A model generated the notes under the pieces. The model was not told the DNA's origin and did not search any database. It saw nothing but the letters and a program-made list of their open reading frames with translations. Positions 43,361 through 52,756 of a DNA stretch of 64,000 nucleotides are shown piece after piece (within the stretch, counting starts at the first letter, position 1; each line of letters starts with the position of its first letter). The position numbers and the translations under genes were made by a program. This stretch comes from Leptolyngbya sp. SIO1E4 (lineage in GTDB: Bacteria > Cyanobacteriota > Cyanobacteriia > Phormidesmidales > Phormidesmidaceae), in the NCBI GenBank assembly GCA_010672825.2, contig JAAHFU020000004.1, positions 558,001 to 622,000 on the forward strand, read 5' to 3'.

Positions 43361-43780
43361 TTCGACGTAGTTGGCCCTTCAAAGCACCCAAGCAATGAGC
43401 GGGAGGCGGGTCTATTCATCCATCAAATTTTAGCGATTTGTGTGTCTTCACGCTAACGAAAGAATATGCAGCACAGGACAAACGCATACTCACACAGCAA
43501 GAACGGTTGAGAAGGGACTCTTCTCAGAGTGAAGTAGCCACTTCACTGAACGACTTCTGCGGGAATAGACCGTACGTCCCAATCAGTTTAGAGAACCCAA
43601 ATGCAAGCTTCACGCAGAAGGTTTGCTGACCGAACTGGATATTCTCATCTGATTTCGCCAGGATTTCATCATCAGGGTACAGAAATGAAGCAGAGTTAAA
43701 TATCTAACATAGATAATTCGACTCCTAAGTATTTTTGCGAGTATCTAGGTGAACTCTACTTTAGATTGGGTATCAAATTA
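43361..43780. other. Intergenic region, 420 bp
   Basis: Lies between the starts of the STAND gene (minus) and the PEP-CTERM gene (plus), so both promoters should be here. A 63-codon frame at 43438-43629 has no family match or good start signal. AT-rich bases just before 43781 probably hold the PEP-CTERM gene's promoter. Confidence 0.4.
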
Positions 43781-44488
43781 ATGAAATGTTTAACGATTGC
43801 AACGGCGACTGTTTTAGGGGTCACTGCTTTAGCGGCTCCTGCTGAAGCATTCACGATCTTTAGCGATCGCTCACTGTTCGAAAGTCAGTTAGATGCCTTT
43901 ATTGTGGATGACTACTCTGATCCGGGCTACAGTGCTGGCGATTTGTTAGATACCCCCACTTTCGATCGCCATTCAGACGCCAGTATGAGCAGTATTTTGG
44001 GGGAAGCTCAATATACATCGACAGGATTTCCTGACAACAATTTCATTCTTGGTCAGAGTTCAGGAGATCCATACTACTGTGCAGGCTGTAATGGTTCTTT
44101 CTTACTAGACTTTACCTCCACCTCCGTGGGCACAAGCGATGGCGTCTTTGGTGTTGGTTTTGATATTGAAGGTGTGGAAGAAGGTGTGTTGGGAACGGTT
44201 GCCTTCGTCACCTTTGGGGATGGCAGTACCGATAACTTCTTCCTACCAGAATTCGTTGATGCCTTTTGGGGTATTACCTCTGATTTGCAAATCAGCTCTA
44301 TCGCCTTTGGCTTGGAGAACGGCGACACCAACACCGATAACAGTGTGCAGAGAATGGCATTAGATAACTTAACCATTGGCTCTGGTGAGACGGCTGCGGA
44401 TGTTCCTGAGCCGGCGTCTACCCTGGCTTTCCTAGCCCTTGGGGCGACAGCGGCAGGGGCCGCAATGAAGAAGAAGCAAACCGCTTAG
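43781..44488 (+). CDS. PEP-CTERM sorted exported protein
   Basis: From ATG 43781 it encodes 235 residues: a signal peptide (MKCLTIATATVLGVTALAAP, then AEA), a beta-rich mature part with a CAGC pair (YYCAGCNGSFLLDF), and a C-terminal PEP-CTERM signal of VPEPAS, hydrophobic ALGATAAGAAM-type helix and KKKQTA. PEP-CTERM proteins are cut and anchored by an exosortase and often belong to exopolysaccharide matrices. No exosortase is in the window. TTG 43766 would only add five residues. A strong hairpin follows. Confidence 0.9.
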   Translation: MKCLTIATATVLGVTALAAPAEAFTIFSDRSLFESQLDAFIVDDYSDPGYSAGDLLDTPTFDRHSDASMSSILGEAQYTSTGFPDNNFILGQSSGDPYYCAGCNGSFLLDFTSTSVGTSDGVFGVGFDIEGVEEGVLGTVAFVTFGDGSTDNFFLPEFVDAFWGITSDLQISSIAFGLENGDTNTDNSVQRMALDNLTIGSGETAADVPEPASTLAFLALGATAAGAAMKKKQTA

Positions 44489-44514
44489 GGGTAGAAATTG
44501 CCAACCCCTTATCT

Positions 44515-44543
44515 CACCAGAACCGAGATATCCGGTTCTGGTG
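44515..44543. terminator. Bidirectional terminator hairpin
   Basis: CACCAGAACCG (44515-44525) and CGGTTCTGGTG (44533-44543) are perfect 11-bp arms around a 7-nt loop, followed by TTTCTG. It lies between the convergent PEP-CTERM and hydrolase genes. Confidence 0.8.
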
Positions 44544-44562
44544 TTTCTGATTCAGAGGGGGT

Positions 44563-46287
44563 TCATCGTTGAGTATCCAACTCTAGCAACTGTGAGGAGG
44601 ATCTCAGCAGATGAAGTTTTGTTGGCTCGACGCTAACCGTCTCAACGTAGGCTGATGTTAGGTAAGGACGGTACGCTTCATTCCCCAGCAAATAGCGGTG
44701 TCCATGGGCGATCACAAGCGTCACCGTCAGGTTAAACAACCATTGTTCTGTTTCGTTAAAGCTTTCGACGACATTCCCTCTGGGGTACACCAAATCCAGA
44801 ACGGCCCGAGTCAGCTCCGTGGTATGGGAAAGGTTTTCAGCCAGGTAAAAATATTTTTCAGAGGTGGTGAGCCATTGGAAGGCCGTTAACTGTTCTAGAA
44901 CAATCGGCGTGGCAATATCGTAGGCCCCTCCCATAATCACCGTTGGCACCTGAATTTGCCCCATCCCCTGTTCCCCAAACAGATTACTCAGGGGGGCAAA
45001 GGTGATCACAAGACCCACTCGCTCATCGGCCAGGCTACCGTCGGTTAATTGTTGAATCACCTGGGGTGACGCTTCTAGCTCTAACAATCGACACTGGATC
45101 AACAGCGCAATATTGACATTGTCAGGGGCAAACGCGGTCTCCGGATCACACTGCTGCTGCAAACGGTTAATATCAACCGTGGCTCCGGCTGCCATCAGCG
45201 CGGTATATCCTCCAAAGGAATGCCCGATGAGGCCGACGCGATCTAACTGGAGCCGCCCCTGAAATTCAGTATCGTTTTGCTGCTCTAAAGTATTGAGCAA
45301 AAACCGAATGTCCAACGGTCGATTGATAAATTCCAGGGCCTCAAATGACTCATGGGTCAGGCCCAGGGCCAGATCATCCTGGTAAGCCTTGTTACTGCCA
45401 ATATGTTCTGGAGCGGCTACAAAAAATCCATTCGCCGCCAGACTACGGGCGGCTGCGGTTATTTCAGGATGGGTGTGCGTATCACCATAGCCATGGGACA
45501 AAATCAGGACTGGAACTGGCCCAGCGATCGCACTGAGATCCGCCGGTAGGTATAGATCCACCGGATACGTACGATTACGTTCCCGATCTTGTAAAAGCAG
45601 CGATCGCTCCTCCACGGCAAGTTGCCCCGTTTCGGCCAACATCGGCAGGGCGCTGTAGTCGAGGGCAGGGTCATTCGCTGCCGCCGCTTCCGAGCCTTGA
45701 ATTGCCGCATTCACTAGCCAATCAGTTGTCTCAATGTTGGTGTTGATTGCCTCAGCCACTGCCACAATTTGCGGCAGATTCAACCTTACACCTCCCGTCG
45801 GGTAGAAGCGTATGAGGTTGATCAGCGAAAGCCCTGCGGGGTCAGCGGCAGCCAAACTGATGGCCGATCGCAAAGCCTGCTGACCATTCCGACGACCCTG
45901 CGTTTGAATTAACTGTCCGGTTGTGGCCAACATGAGATCGCCAATGGGCGAGTACAGCCACTGGGAAATCGCAAAGGGATCGTTGACTTGTTCAGGTAAC
46001 TCCGAACTCAGGGAAGACAGCGGCGTGCTCAAAAGCACTTGAAGTTCCTGTTGGCTTGCTGGTGATAGGCCAGCCAGATAGGGAGCGAGTTCAGCATCTA
46101 CAGTGCCGTCTGCGACAAAGGCTTCTAAGGATGAGGTGGGGAGCGATCGCCCTAAAAAGCCATAGTCAAAATAAATCGTTTCAGCGGAGCGGGCTGGTGG
46201 AGCAGCCGTTATCCCAGGTATCAGGCACAGGGCTGCAGTTGTCAGTAACCGCCGCATTGATTTTGGGTCAATACTTCTGAAAGGCAT
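44563..46287 (-). CDS. DUF1400 alpha/beta hydrolase, exported
   Basis: 574 residues with a signal peptide (MRRLLTTAALCLIPGITAAP) after a short N-extension. Residues about 40-165 are a cyanobacterial DUF1400 domain (ETIYFDYGFLGRSLPTSSLE, PISQWLYSP-type block). Then comes an alpha/beta hydrolase with VLILSHGYGDTHTHPE and the nucleophile elbow GHSFGGY, and probable acid and His in MGGAYDIATP and NLSHTTEL. The group resembles platelet-activating-factor acetylhydrolase-like esterases. The enzyme probably acts in the periplasm on lipids or esters; the substrate is unknown. It stands alone between two hairpins. Confidence 0.88.
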   Translation of the reverse strand: MPFRSIDPKSMRRLLTTAALCLIPGITAAPPARSAETIYFDYGFLGRSLPTSSLEAFVADGTVDAELAPYLAGLSPASQQELQVLLSTPLSSLSSELPEQVNDPFAISQWLYSPIGDLMLATTGQLIQTQGRRNGQQALRSAISLAAADPAGLSLINLIRFYPTGGVRLNLPQIVAVAEAINTNIETTDWLVNAAIQGSEAAAANDPALDYSALPMLAETGQLAVEERSLLLQDRERNRTYPVDLYLPADLSAIAGPVPVLILSHGYGDTHTHPEITAAARSLAANGFFVAAPEHIGSNKAYQDDLALGLTHESFEALEFINRPLDIRFLLNTLEQQNDTEFQGRLQLDRVGLIGHSFGGYTALMAAGATVDINRLQQQCDPETAFAPDNVNIALLIQCRLLELEASPQVIQQLTDGSLADERVGLVITFAPLSNLFGEQGMGQIQVPTVIMGGAYDIATPIVLEQLTAFQWLTTSEKYFYLAENLSHTTELTRAVLDLVYPRGNVVESFNETEQWLFNLTVTLVIAHGHRYLLGNEAYRPYLTSAYVETVSVEPTKLHLLRSSSQLLELDTQR

Positions 46288-46424
46288 TGTGGGTAAGGGG
46301 TTTGGAAAGGTTCGGGGAGTGAGCGGGTGGCAGAGTAATGGAATGATGGGAAAAGACAGTAGGAAGTGACTAGGAAATCAGCGTCTCCAAAGCGTTTCAG
46401 AAATGTCCAGCACCTTCATACGGG

Positions 46425-46471
46425 TTCTGTCACAAGTGCGCCAAGCAATGTTCAGCGCACTTGTGACAGAA
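46425..46471. repeat. Perfect 17-bp inverted repeat
   Basis: TTCTGTCACAAGTGCGC (46425-46441) pairs perfectly with GCGCACTTGTGACAGAA (46455-46471) around 13 nt. It lies between the lipid-kinase gene's stop (46550) and the hydrolase start (46287), both minus. A transcript-end hairpin for the kinase or a large operator for the hydrolase are both possible; it shares TTGTGACA with the repeats at 34713-34767. Confidence 0.75.
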
Positions 46472-46549
46472 TTCTATATTGCTCCAGATCGGAACCCCCT
46501 TTGTTTTAGGTCAACAACGCCAGTTGCAGCTAATATTGGTGGCACATCT

Positions 46550-47848
46550 TTAAATCGTTGATAGCGGAGAGAAAACTGTCAAACCATTGGGAATACAAGT
46601 GAATTCAATCGGATTGGCTGCCAAGATTTCACCATCTACCACTAAAGTCTGAGGTGGATCGGTGGTGAGTTTAAGGCGATGGGTTCGCAGGCAAACCAAA
46701 TTACCATATTCAACTTGAGATTTCACCAAAGCAGAAGCCAACAGGGTCGCTGATGTATTGATGTCCTGAAGCAGAGTGTTGGAAACGGGAATCGTCACTT
46801 CTAGCAAACCATCATTGGGAATGACTTCACCAAATCCCTGCGCCATAACCGAGGTTGGAGGAGCCGCATTCGCAACGGTTACAGCTCCCGTCCTGAATTC
46901 TAAAACCTGACCATCCAGCTCAATTTTGGCGTTGAAATCCTCCTGGGTAAAAAACTGTTGTGCCGCAGAGAAAATATAGGCCAGGGTTCCAAAGCGATTC
47001 TTAAATTCTCGATTGGCGTTACTCACCATCCCAGCTTCAAACCCCACTCCAGCTAATAGCACCATGGGGATATCGTTACAGTAAGCGGCATCCACCATGC
47101 GGGTATTCCCGGCCGCAATGGTTTCACACGCTTGTTTGAGATCAGTCGGTAAGCCCAAGGCGACCGCAAAGGCGTTGGCCGTTCCGCGAGGGATGATCCC
47201 TAACGGAATGCCGGTTTCTAGCGTGACACCCGCGATCGCAGACACCGTACCATCACCCCCGGAAGCAATAATACAGCCTGGTTCGTCTTCATCTTGAAGC
47301 ACACGAAGGGTGGCAATGACATCTTTCGCCTGATCCACCGGATCAATATCAGGCTGAGTAAAAATGGTGTGGAGATTGACCTGAGGTTCCAGGATTTGGC
47401 GAATCATGGCTAGGTCGCGATCGGGATTGCCCTGGCCAGCGACTGGATTGAAAATCAAGTAGGCTTCTCGTCGCTTGGCAACCCCCTGAATGCATAGCTC
47501 AGCCGTAGCGACATTGGTAGCGAGAGGGACATCGTAGAGATTGCAGGCTCGCAGCAAAGCCTGGTAATTCAGCTCATAGGATTGGGAACTTAGGGAATCC
47601 ATCAGGAAAATGACCCCCACAACGTCACCGGAGACGACCCGAGCGGCAATTTGCAATTCACCACCCTGGGCGCCAGAGACGAGTCGTTCAATGGTGAGTC
47701 CGGTGGCTGCTTCAATGCACTGTCCGGTGTCATTGGTGGCGATCAGGTGATAGCGAGCCAGGATAGGGCGATATTTTTTGGCTAAAGCGACGATGTCGTC
47801 TTTTTTGCTGTCGTGGGCGATCAGAGCCACGCATAGAGACAGAGACAT
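46550..47848 (-). CDS. Methylglyoxal synthase-like/diacylglycerol kinase-type lipid kinase fusion
   Basis: 432 residues. Residues 1-125 match methylglyoxal synthase (LCVALIAHDSKKDDIVALAK, LIATNDTGQCIEAATG, SGAQGGELQIAARVVSGDVV, GVIFLMDSLSSQSYELNYQA). The rest is a DAGK/YegS-type kinase (LIFNPVAGQGNPDRDLAMIR, nucleotide loop ASGGDGTVSAIAG near residue 198, IPRGTANAFAVAL, VDAAYCNDIPMVLLAGVGFE). MGS makes methylglyoxal from dihydroxyacetone phosphate; the kinase phosphorylates a lipid or sphingoid alcohol. The same fusion is known in cyanobacteria; whether the MGS part is catalytic or sensory is not settled. The start lies 72 bp after the antiporter stop. Confidence 0.9.
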   Translation of the reverse strand: MSLSLCVALIAHDSKKDDIVALAKKYRPILARYHLIATNDTGQCIEAATGLTIERLVSGAQGGELQIAARVVSGDVVGVIFLMDSLSSQSYELNYQALLRACNLYDVPLATNVATAELCIQGVAKRREAYLIFNPVAGQGNPDRDLAMIRQILEPQVNLHTIFTQPDIDPVDQAKDVIATLRVLQDEDEPGCIIASGGDGTVSAIAGVTLETGIPLGIIPRGTANAFAVALGLPTDLKQACETIAAGNTRMVDAAYCNDIPMVLLAGVGFEAGMVSNANREFKNRFGTLAYIFSAAQQFFTQEDFNAKIELDGQVLEFRTGAVTVANAAPPTSVMAQGFGEVIPNDGLLEVTIPVSNTLLQDINTSATLLASALVKSQVEYGNLVCLRTHRLKLTTDPPQTLVVDGEILAANPIEFTCIPNGLTVFSPLSTI

Positions 47849-47919
47849 AGTTATCTACCTGTGTTTCATGTGGATAAATCGTCTTTCGATAGAACGGAAA
47901 TGCAGGAGTAAGGTCAACA

Positions 47920-49284
47920 CTATGGGTTAATTTCTGGTTGCTGACGCTGATTGGCAAATACTGAGCGCAGCATCGGCGGGGCGACGAAGGTGGTTGCTAT
48001 CACCATGAGCACAATGGCTACATTCACCGATCCCGACACGGCTCCAGTGGCGGCTCCTAAGCCCGCAAACACTAGCCCCACTTCACCTCGGGGAATCATG
48101 CCAGTGCCAATGGCTAGTCGATTAATGTCGTCTTTGGTAAACACAAAATAGCCAGCGGCTAGCTTGCCTGCGATCGCCACCACGGTCAGGAACAGCGCAA
48201 TCACCAAGCCGACGCGACTCTCAGGGTTGGCCAGATTCAGCACGGTCAGATCGGTTTTGGCCCCGATGGAGACAAAAAATATGGTCGCGAATAGAGCCAC
48301 AAGCGGGTCGCAGGCTTTCTCCAACGCATGAGTGGCTTTGGTATCCCCGAGGACAATCCCGGCGGCAAAGCAACCGAGAATGGCCTCCAAACCAATCGCC
48401 TGAGCAATGGTTGCCATCAGGGATAAAAACACAATGGCTCCAACGAGGACGCTGTAAGGATTGCTGAGTTTATCGAGGAAGTTGACATAACGTGGGCCAA
48501 AGAATTTGTTGAGCGCGATCGCACCCAACACAAACAGGGTGGCACTGACGATGATGCTCAAGACATTGGCGACCTCAACCGTGCCGTGCTCGGCAATCCC
48601 CACCGCTACCGCCAGAATCGCAATGCCCAAGATGTCATCCAGAACCGCAGCCCCTAGGATGATTTGGCCTTCTTTCGTATTCAACACCCCCATATCTTGC
48701 ATGATGCGTGAGGTAATCCCAATGCTGGTGGCGGTCAGCGCCGCCGCGGCAAATATCGCCGGGATAGTCTCCAGGTGAAAGAGAGAAGATAAGCCCCAGA
48801 AACCGGCCACAAAAGGAAGCACCACACCCGCCACCGCTACCGATGCCGCCTGTGGCCCCACCTTAATGAGTTCCTTCAAATCGGCCTCCAGGCCAATTTT
48901 GAATAACAGCACCCCGACGCCAATTTCGGCATAATCGTTGATTAAAATCTTCACCGGTCCCGCAAAAATGTCGCGGATAGTCTCACTGTCGCCGCTGGAA
49001 ATCAGTTGAATGAGCGCCACCGCCCAATCCGCCACCTGACCACCATTGCCCAATACCAGCAGATTGATGCCTGAAACGCCAATCACGAACCCCGCAATCA
49101 GTTCACCCAGCACGGCTGGCAGGCCAACCCGAACGGCGATTTCACCCAAAATTTGAGCGGCTACAAAGATCGCAATGGTTGTCAGCGTCACCGCCAAGGC
49201 CAGTGTCTTGGCATAGGCTTCACCTTCAGCCCCCCCGGTTGAGGCCAGGAGCGTAGAGGCGGAAATGAGTGTTGAGAGAATCAT
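47920..49284 (-). CDS. CPA2-type cation:proton antiporter, 2
   Basis: 454 residues with about 13 helices and no C-terminal TrkA domain. Motifs parallel the antiporter at 31449: GLPAVLGELIAGFVIGVSGI, LLFKIGLEADLKELIKVGPQ, AALTATSIGITSRIMQDMGV, GAAVLDDILGIAILAVAVGI (DD pair) and GTGMIPRGEVGLVFAGLGAA. The two are ancient paralogs rather than a recent duplication. Probable Na+/H+ or K+/H+ exchange at the plasma or thylakoid membrane. It is followed by the MGS-lipid kinase gene on the same strand. Confidence 0.92.
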   Translation of the reverse strand: MILSTLISASTLLASTGGAEGEAYAKTLALAVTLTTIAIFVAAQILGEIAVRVGLPAVLGELIAGFVIGVSGINLLVLGNGGQVADWAVALIQLISSGDSETIRDIFAGPVKILINDYAEIGVGVLLFKIGLEADLKELIKVGPQAASVAVAGVVLPFVAGFWGLSSLFHLETIPAIFAAAALTATSIGITSRIMQDMGVLNTKEGQIILGAAVLDDILGIAILAVAVGIAEHGTVEVANVLSIIVSATLFVLGAIALNKFFGPRYVNFLDKLSNPYSVLVGAIVFLSLMATIAQAIGLEAILGCFAAGIVLGDTKATHALEKACDPLVALFATIFFVSIGAKTDLTVLNLANPESRVGLVIALFLTVVAIAGKLAAGYFVFTKDDINRLAIGTGMIPRGEVGLVFAGLGAATGAVSGSVNVAIVLMVIATTFVAPPMLRSVFANQRQQPEINP

Positions 49285-49444
49285 GGTTCAGTCCAATGTT
49301 TTGAAGGCGTGATAAAGACGGGGGAGAGAGGGGCATAGGGGAATGGGGCGATAGGGAAGTGGGGGAGATGTAATTGGGCCAAATCGCGATTATCGACTAC
49401 CCGAAACGAACAACCAATAACGAATAACCCAAAATCCCTATTCC

Positions 49445-52400
49445 CTATTTCCCTTTAGGCGTAAGTTGCAAATACAACCCCGGCACCACCAACAGCGCAA
49501 TCAACGTTGCTGACATCAGCCCGAAAATAATGGCCATACACAGCGGGAACCACTTGGCATCGCTCAGGGCCAGGGGAATCAGACCGATCACCGTGGTGAT
49601 GGAGGTGGTCAGAATCGGACGGAGGCGATCGCTGGCCCCCATGGCAGCGGCATGACGCACATCGAATCCTTGGCGGCGGCGTTCATTCATGGTGTCAATC
49701 ATGACAATCGCGTTGTTGACCACAATGCCGGTTAGCGAAATCACCCCAATGGCAGAGGGGAACGAGAAGGGCAGATTGAGGACGAAGTAGCCGAAAAACG
49801 TACCGATGAGGGCAAAGGGAATGGTCAGAATAATGATGACGGGCTGGGTGTAAGAGCCAAACTGCAGCACGAGCACGGCAAACACCAGAAAGATCGCCAC
49901 CACAAGCATTTGCCCTGCCGAACCAAAGGTTTCACTACTGGTATCGGCATCCCCGCCAAATCGGTAGGTATACCCCCGGGGCCACTCCTGCTGCATCGCC
50001 TCCAATACAGGATTGAGTTCAGCCAAAATAGCGCTGTCATAATAGTTCTGCCCTGGGATGACTTTGGCCAGCACCGTGACGCTGCGCTGCGTATCGCGGT
50101 GTGTAATGGAAAGGGGAACCGCGCCTTCTAGCGGCTCCAACAAGGCTTCAGGGGGGAGGGCCTCACCTTCAGGCGTAATAAACCGGATTGTGGCAAACTC
50201 ATCGAGTTCCGATGGGCCCCCAATCGCCCCCTGCTGGGAAGGCCATTGCGTGCTGAGGCGAATTTCTAAATCTTCCTCACCGCTCCCGAGAGCGAAATCA
50301 CCAATGTCGTTATCAATCATGAGGTAACGGCCCTGTCCCCCCAGGTCTTCCTGGCTAATGCCATAGAAATCAAGGGCTTCGCGTTTGGGGACAAGTTTGA
50401 AATCTTCGCGGAGATTGCCCAGGTCATCACGCACATCCATCGTGCCGGGGATATCCCGTAACGCCTGCTGCACCTGGCCGGAAATCTCCCGCAGGGCTTG
50501 CAAGTCATCCCCGTACAGCTCCACCTGAATCGGATCCTCACTGCCCCCAGTGCGCTCAAATTGAATGGCTAAGATCGCCCCCGGATAATCCCGCACAACA
50601 GTGTCATTCAGTTCCTGGCGTAGCTCAGGAATGTATTCAAAGGAGTCCCTAGTCCTGTCATGACGCTTGACGAAAATAGCCGACAGTCCCACAAAATAAT
50701 CGGCATTCCCGGGTTTGAGTTCGCTGGAAGCGACTAATCCACTGCGCTGACCCACCAGTTCCACCACGCTTTCAAAGATGGGTTTTCCATCCGGGTCGCT
50801 GTAGGTGCGGACAATTTCTCCGATGCGGTCAGCGACTTCCTGGGAGCGCTCCAGAGTGGCGGCAGGCGGCAACTCCACATTGATGCTGAGTTTTCGGCCT
50901 TCCGCATCGGGGAATAGCGAAGACGGTAGATTTGTGAACAAAACAATGGCGCACACAAACAGGGCGATCGTGCCTAATGTCCACAGCCGGGCGACATGAC
51001 GGTTAGCCAAAGTTACCCGTAAACTCCACTGGGTGAATTTAGCTGAAACTTCCTCCGTCAGGCGATCCACAAAGGTTTTGGCGTTGGTTTTGCCCTGCAT
51101 ATTACCCAGGAGCAACTTGGAGAGCGGCACGACAGCTAGCAGCGCCACAATGTAGCTCAGCACCAGGCAGGTAATGGCACTAATGGGAATCAGGCGGACA
51201 AACTTGCCCATGATGCCTGAAATCGCCATCAGCGGCGCCATCGCCAGAATCGTCGTCAATTGTCCCGCAAAGGCAGGGGCGGCATAGGTCTTGACTGTTT
51301 TGATGGCGGTCTGTGCAAAGGACAGATTCTGGTTAAATAGGCCATCATGCATGCCTTCCAGCATCAAAATAAAGACGTCTACCAGCAGCCCCAACGCCAG
51401 AATCATGCCAATCATGACCATGGTGTTAAGGGTGTAGCCCATGACCCAGAGGATGAAAATGGCCCCCGCAAACGTCAGTGGGATGGCCAGCCCCGCAATC
51501 AACGCCTCACGCCAGGTGAGCGCCACAAACAGAATCGCAAAGACACACAGCGATGCCTGGAAAACATTGCTGCCAAGGTCGTTCAGCTCATCCTGAATCA
51601 TCTCGGCATCACTGTTGAGGACTTCATAGTCCATCCCGTAGGGCCAAAGTTCGGGATTCTCACGGGCGGACTCCATGGCCGCTAGCGCGTCGTTCACCAC
51701 CTGAATGGTGTCGCTTCCCGCCACTTTCACCACATCTAGCGTGACCGTGGGCGTAAATTCCTCACCTTGCCAACTCAGCGAGGCCCGACTCTCCTCCCGT
51801 TCCAAGCCCTGATACACATCGGCCACCTCATCCAGGCGGACAATCCGGTTGTCACTTAGGCGGGCAACGGGCAGGCTCCTTAAGTCTTCAATCGTGCGAA
51901 AGCGGCCATACAAGCGCATCTGAGCCCCGATTTCATCATCGCGCACCAAATCCCAGGAGGTATCGAGGTTACTGTCTTGAATGGCGCTACTCACCTGGGT
52001 CGCGGCAATGCCTAACGTGGTCAAGCGACTCGGCACCATCTGGACATGCACCACCTCTTCGCGCCGACCTGACAAGTCCACTTCGCGCACGTTTTGGACA
52101 GACTCAAGCCGTTCCTGCAAATCTTCGGCGACCTGACTGAGCAGGTTGATATCGAGCCCCTCTCCGGTCAACGCCAGGGTGAGCACCGGCGCATCCTGCT
52201 GAGATAGCTGTTCAAATTCCGGTTGTTCACGACCCGTCGATTCGGCGGGCATCTCGGGTTCAGCGTCATCGACTTTGCCCCGCAGTTGCTGGATTGACTC
52301 CGCTACCGGCGACTCGGCCTTAAAGGCCACATTGATGAGGGAGAAAGAATTGAATGTGGCACTGGTAAAGTCGTCCAGTCCCTGGAGACTTTTGATTTCT

Positions 52401-52756
52401 TCCTCGATTTTGTCCGTGACTTGATTCTCAATCGTTTCCGCATCGGTTCCGGGCCAGGTCGTGGTGATGAAGGCGCGCGCAATCTTAATGTCAGGATCCC
52501 CCTCTTTCACCATGGAGAAGTACCCCATCAGGCCCCCCATGAATAGCAGGAAGCATAGGAGGATTGCAAAGATCTGACGGGTAAAGAAGAATTCCATCCA
52601 GGCCGGGAGAGGGGGGTCTTCTGTCTTGCTTGTGGGTGGGGAAGACGGGTTGTCCCCCTGGGGTTTGGGTGGAGAGGGTGCAATGCCTTGCGTCTCGGAT
52701 TCTTTTGAGGGGGGCGCAGTGCTCTGCGCCCCTACGGGATAGTCTTGGGGATTCAT
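49445..52756 (-). CDS. RND-family efflux permease, pump 2
   Basis: 1,103 residues. A ~55-residue Pro/Ser-rich cytosolic extension precedes helix 1 (IFAILLCFLLFMGGLMGYFS), then the usual RND duplication with EGDPDIKIARAFITTTWPGT, helix 4 LALGLLVDVFILMLEGMHDG, and the second half with VISLTGIVVNNAIVMIDTMN and TTSITTVIGLIPLALSDAKW. In helix 4 the common LLVDNAIVVVE reads LLVDVFILMLE, so the relay keeps its first Asp but loses the next polar residue. It overlaps its adaptor by 4 bp, so the two are coupled. The substrate is unknown; only low similarity to pump 1. Confidence 0.92.
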   Translation of the reverse strand: MNPQDYPVGAQSTAPPSKESETQGIAPSPPKPQGDNPSSPPTSKTEDPPLPAWMEFFFTRQIFAILLCFLLFMGGLMGYFSMVKEGDPDIKIARAFITTTWPGTDAETIENQVTDKIEEEIKSLQGLDDFTSATFNSFSLINVAFKAESPVAESIQQLRGKVDDAEPEMPAESTGREQPEFEQLSQQDAPVLTLALTGEGLDINLLSQVAEDLQERLESVQNVREVDLSGRREEVVHVQMVPSRLTTLGIAATQVSSAIQDSNLDTSWDLVRDDEIGAQMRLYGRFRTIEDLRSLPVARLSDNRIVRLDEVADVYQGLEREESRASLSWQGEEFTPTVTLDVVKVAGSDTIQVVNDALAAMESARENPELWPYGMDYEVLNSDAEMIQDELNDLGSNVFQASLCVFAILFVALTWREALIAGLAIPLTFAGAIFILWVMGYTLNTMVMIGMILALGLLVDVFILMLEGMHDGLFNQNLSFAQTAIKTVKTYAAPAFAGQLTTILAMAPLMAISGIMGKFVRLIPISAITCLVLSYIVALLAVVPLSKLLLGNMQGKTNAKTFVDRLTEEVSAKFTQWSLRVTLANRHVARLWTLGTIALFVCAIVLFTNLPSSLFPDAEGRKLSINVELPPAATLERSQEVADRIGEIVRTYSDPDGKPIFESVVELVGQRSGLVASSELKPGNADYFVGLSAIFVKRHDRTRDSFEYIPELRQELNDTVVRDYPGAILAIQFERTGGSEDPIQVELYGDDLQALREISGQVQQALRDIPGTMDVRDDLGNLREDFKLVPKREALDFYGISQEDLGGQGRYLMIDNDIGDFALGSGEEDLEIRLSTQWPSQQGAIGGPSELDEFATIRFITPEGEALPPEALLEPLEGAVPLSITHRDTQRSVTVLAKVIPGQNYYDSAILAELNPVLEAMQQEWPRGYTYRFGGDADTSSETFGSAGQMLVVAIFLVFAVLVLQFGSYTQPVIIILTIPFALIGTFFGYFVLNLPFSFPSAIGVISLTGIVVNNAIVMIDTMNERRRQGFDVRHAAAMGASDRLRPILTTSITTVIGLIPLALSDAKWFPLCMAIIFGLMSATLIALLVVPGLYLQLTPKGK

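Noticed and set aside
43438-43629. 63-residue plus-strand ORF before the PEP-CTERM gene
   Set aside because: Weak start, no recognisable features, lies in the promoter interval.
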